From Clarireedia homoeocarpa (Eukaryota > Ascomycota > Leotiomycetes > Helotiales > Rutstroemiaceae): DNA of 10,531 nt. Made by a program: the position numbers and the translations under genes. The notes beneath the pieces were generated by a model. The model was not told where the DNA came from, ran no database searches, and saw only the letters and a list, made by a program, of their open reading frames with translations. Each line of letters starts with the position of its first letter. Position 1 is the stretch's first letter. Shown here in pieces: positions 9,261-10,531 of this stretch. The DNA lies in assembly GCA_001465935.1 (NCBI GenBank), contig LNKV01000056.1, forward strand, positions 162,033 to 172,563, written 5' to 3'.

Positions 9261-10531
9261 TTTTAAAATAAGAAATAATTTAAAGACTTTTAATATCTTA
9301 AATAATAAATTTATTAGTATTAAATCTAAAATATATTCTTAATTATAAAAAGAAAATATTTAATTCTTTTTTATTATTATTATATTTATTTAATAATATA
9401 ATTTTTAAAGTTTTTTAAAATTTTAATTTCTTTAATTTATCGTTATTATTATTATTTATATCTTTTTAGTTTATATTAATATTTTTATTATAATTATTTT
9501 AAAATATAAAAATATTAACTAAATTAATAATAAATATTATTATTTACTAAATTAAAAGTTTAATTATAATAATATTATTAAAAGTTATATCGATTTAATA
9601 TATAAAATAATAATAATATTTAAAATATTATTAAATAGAGATAAAGAATATTATTATAAATTTAATATTAGTAACTATATAAAAAATCAATAAATATAAT
9701 AATAAATAATAAATAATAATTAAAATTAATTAATTAAGATTACTATTTAAATTAAATATAAAGTTTTATATATTATAAAAATATTATTTATTTATATAAA
9801 TCTTTATTCTTTTATTTATTTTATTAATTCTATTAGTTTTATTATATTAAAATTACTAAGTTTTAATAGAATATTATATATTTTATTAATTAAAAATTCT
9901 ATTAAAAATAATAAATCTTTTAAATCTAAAGTCTTTTAATTATTATATAACTAGATTATAATAAAAGTTTATTTTTAAATATTCTAAATTTATTAATTCT
10001 AATTAATAAAGTTAATAAATAAATATAAAAATATTAATTAAATATAAAAAGTTAAATAAATATAAATTAAAAATAAATTAAAACTATTTATAAATTTACT
10101 TTTAATTATATATCTAATTATTTAAAAAATTATTATTTTTATATAAAAGTTATTAGATAATTACTTTTAAAATATTTATAATTATTTTTATTTATTTAAT
10201 ATAAATATAATTATTTTAGAAATAATATTAAAAAACTAAATAAAATATATTAAATAAATATAAAGTTATCTTTAAATTAAGTATTTTATATTATATTAAA
10301 TTAATATTATAATTAAACTATTATATATAATATTTTAAAGATTTATATTATTTATAATAAATAAAGATTTTTTTTATTTTTTATTTTTTTTATTAATTAT
10401 ATTAATTAATAATAAAAAGTTACTAATTTAATTAGAAAATAATTTATTTAATATTTTTCTTAATTTATTAATAAAAAATATAAAATATATTTTTATTATA
10501 TTAAATAATTTAAATTTAAATAAATAATTAA
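9261..10531. other. Right flank, no gene recognised
   Basis: The + strand changes from T-rich to A-rich at about 9490, and after 9592 there is not a single CpG to the end of the window. The gypsy 5' LTR and leader would be expected at the left of this stretch, but no LTR partner was found. Short A/T triplet runs (for example near 9440-9460 and 9695-9720) are present. No coding motif is visible on either strand. In composition it matches the left flank (1-923) more than the two elements. Confidence 0.6.

Larger units (their letters stand above)
1..10531. other. RIP-mutated AT-rich repeat block
   Basis: The whole window carries the mark of repeat-induced point mutation, the premeiotic C-to-T process of ascomycete fungi that acts on duplicated DNA, mainly at CpA. 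Seen: CpA and TpG are almost missing on both strands, TpA is very abundant, remaining C lies mostly in CT or CG, and stop codons fill every frame. Sample 60-base lines hold from 1 G/C (541-600) to 9 G/C (2161-2220). Inference: the DNA is heterochromatic and transcriptionally silent in a filamentous ascomycete. Simple AT drift, as in organelles or protists, would not spare CpG while removing CpA and TpG. Confidence 0.93.

Noticed and set aside
4343..9660. A TAGAGATAAAGA match near 4348 and 9636, as possible gypsy LTR copies
   Set aside because: The match is short and the flanks do not align; expected by chance in A-rich DNA.
1..10531. Numerous open frames of moderate length on both strands
   Set aside because: They are long only because of local base bias, have no ATG, and are A/T codons throughout; the recognisable proteins lie in frames full of stops.
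1..10531. Mitochondrial, Plasmodium-like or Dictyostelium-like origin because of extreme AT content
   Set aside because: Ordinary AT bias does not remove CpA and TpG while keeping CpG, and the contents are stop-filled retroelements of fungal type, not organelle genes.
1..10531. CRISPR array, tRNA, rRNA, riboswitch or other structured RNA
   Set aside because: No regular spaced repeats, and no conserved RNA boxes can be seen; G and C are too scarce for stable stems.

Overview
This window is a stretch of fungal 'dead' DNA: two different LTR retrotransposons, converging tail to tail, that have been mutated almost to pure A+T. No intact gene is present. The pattern points to repeat-induced point mutation (RIP), so the likely source is a filamentous ascomycete (Pezizomycotina) with AT-rich heterochromatin. 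CpA and TpG are almost absent (about 30 instances of the two together by eye in 10.5 kb), while TpA dominates and CpG survives. By eye there is one ATG on the + strand (2519-2521) and none on the - strand.

Layout. 1-923: nearly pure A/T, no CpG, no recognisable coding, two short tandem duplications. About 924-3672 (+): remnant of a Ty1/copia-type pol, in the order integrase, reverse transcriptase, RNase H. The integrase still shows the HHCC spacing and a D-x35-E spacing, although nearly all catalytic codons are mutated. 3673-5188: 1.5 kb without a recognisable gene, probably LTR or untranslated remains, with a (TAT)n microsatellite and a 10-bp inverted repeat. 5189 to about 9260 (-): remnant of a Ty3/gypsy-type element in the order possible gag, protease end, reverse transcriptase, RNase H, integrase. 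It again has HHCC and D-x35-E spacing and stays in one frame from reverse transcriptase to the integrase core, then becomes unreadable. 9261-10531: unassigned; from 9593 on there is no CpG and the composition matches the left flank.

The two pol genes were recognised by reading each frame with G-to-A and C-to-T changes in mind, for example GAT to AAT, TGT to TAT, CAA to TAA and TGG to TAG/TAA. Family comparison is from memory, not from a search. The stops mostly fall where the families carry Gln, Arg or Trp, as RIP predicts. I found no new functional system. What is notable is how completely the pol genes can be read despite saturating mutation, and the sharp difference in CpG between the elements and their flanks.
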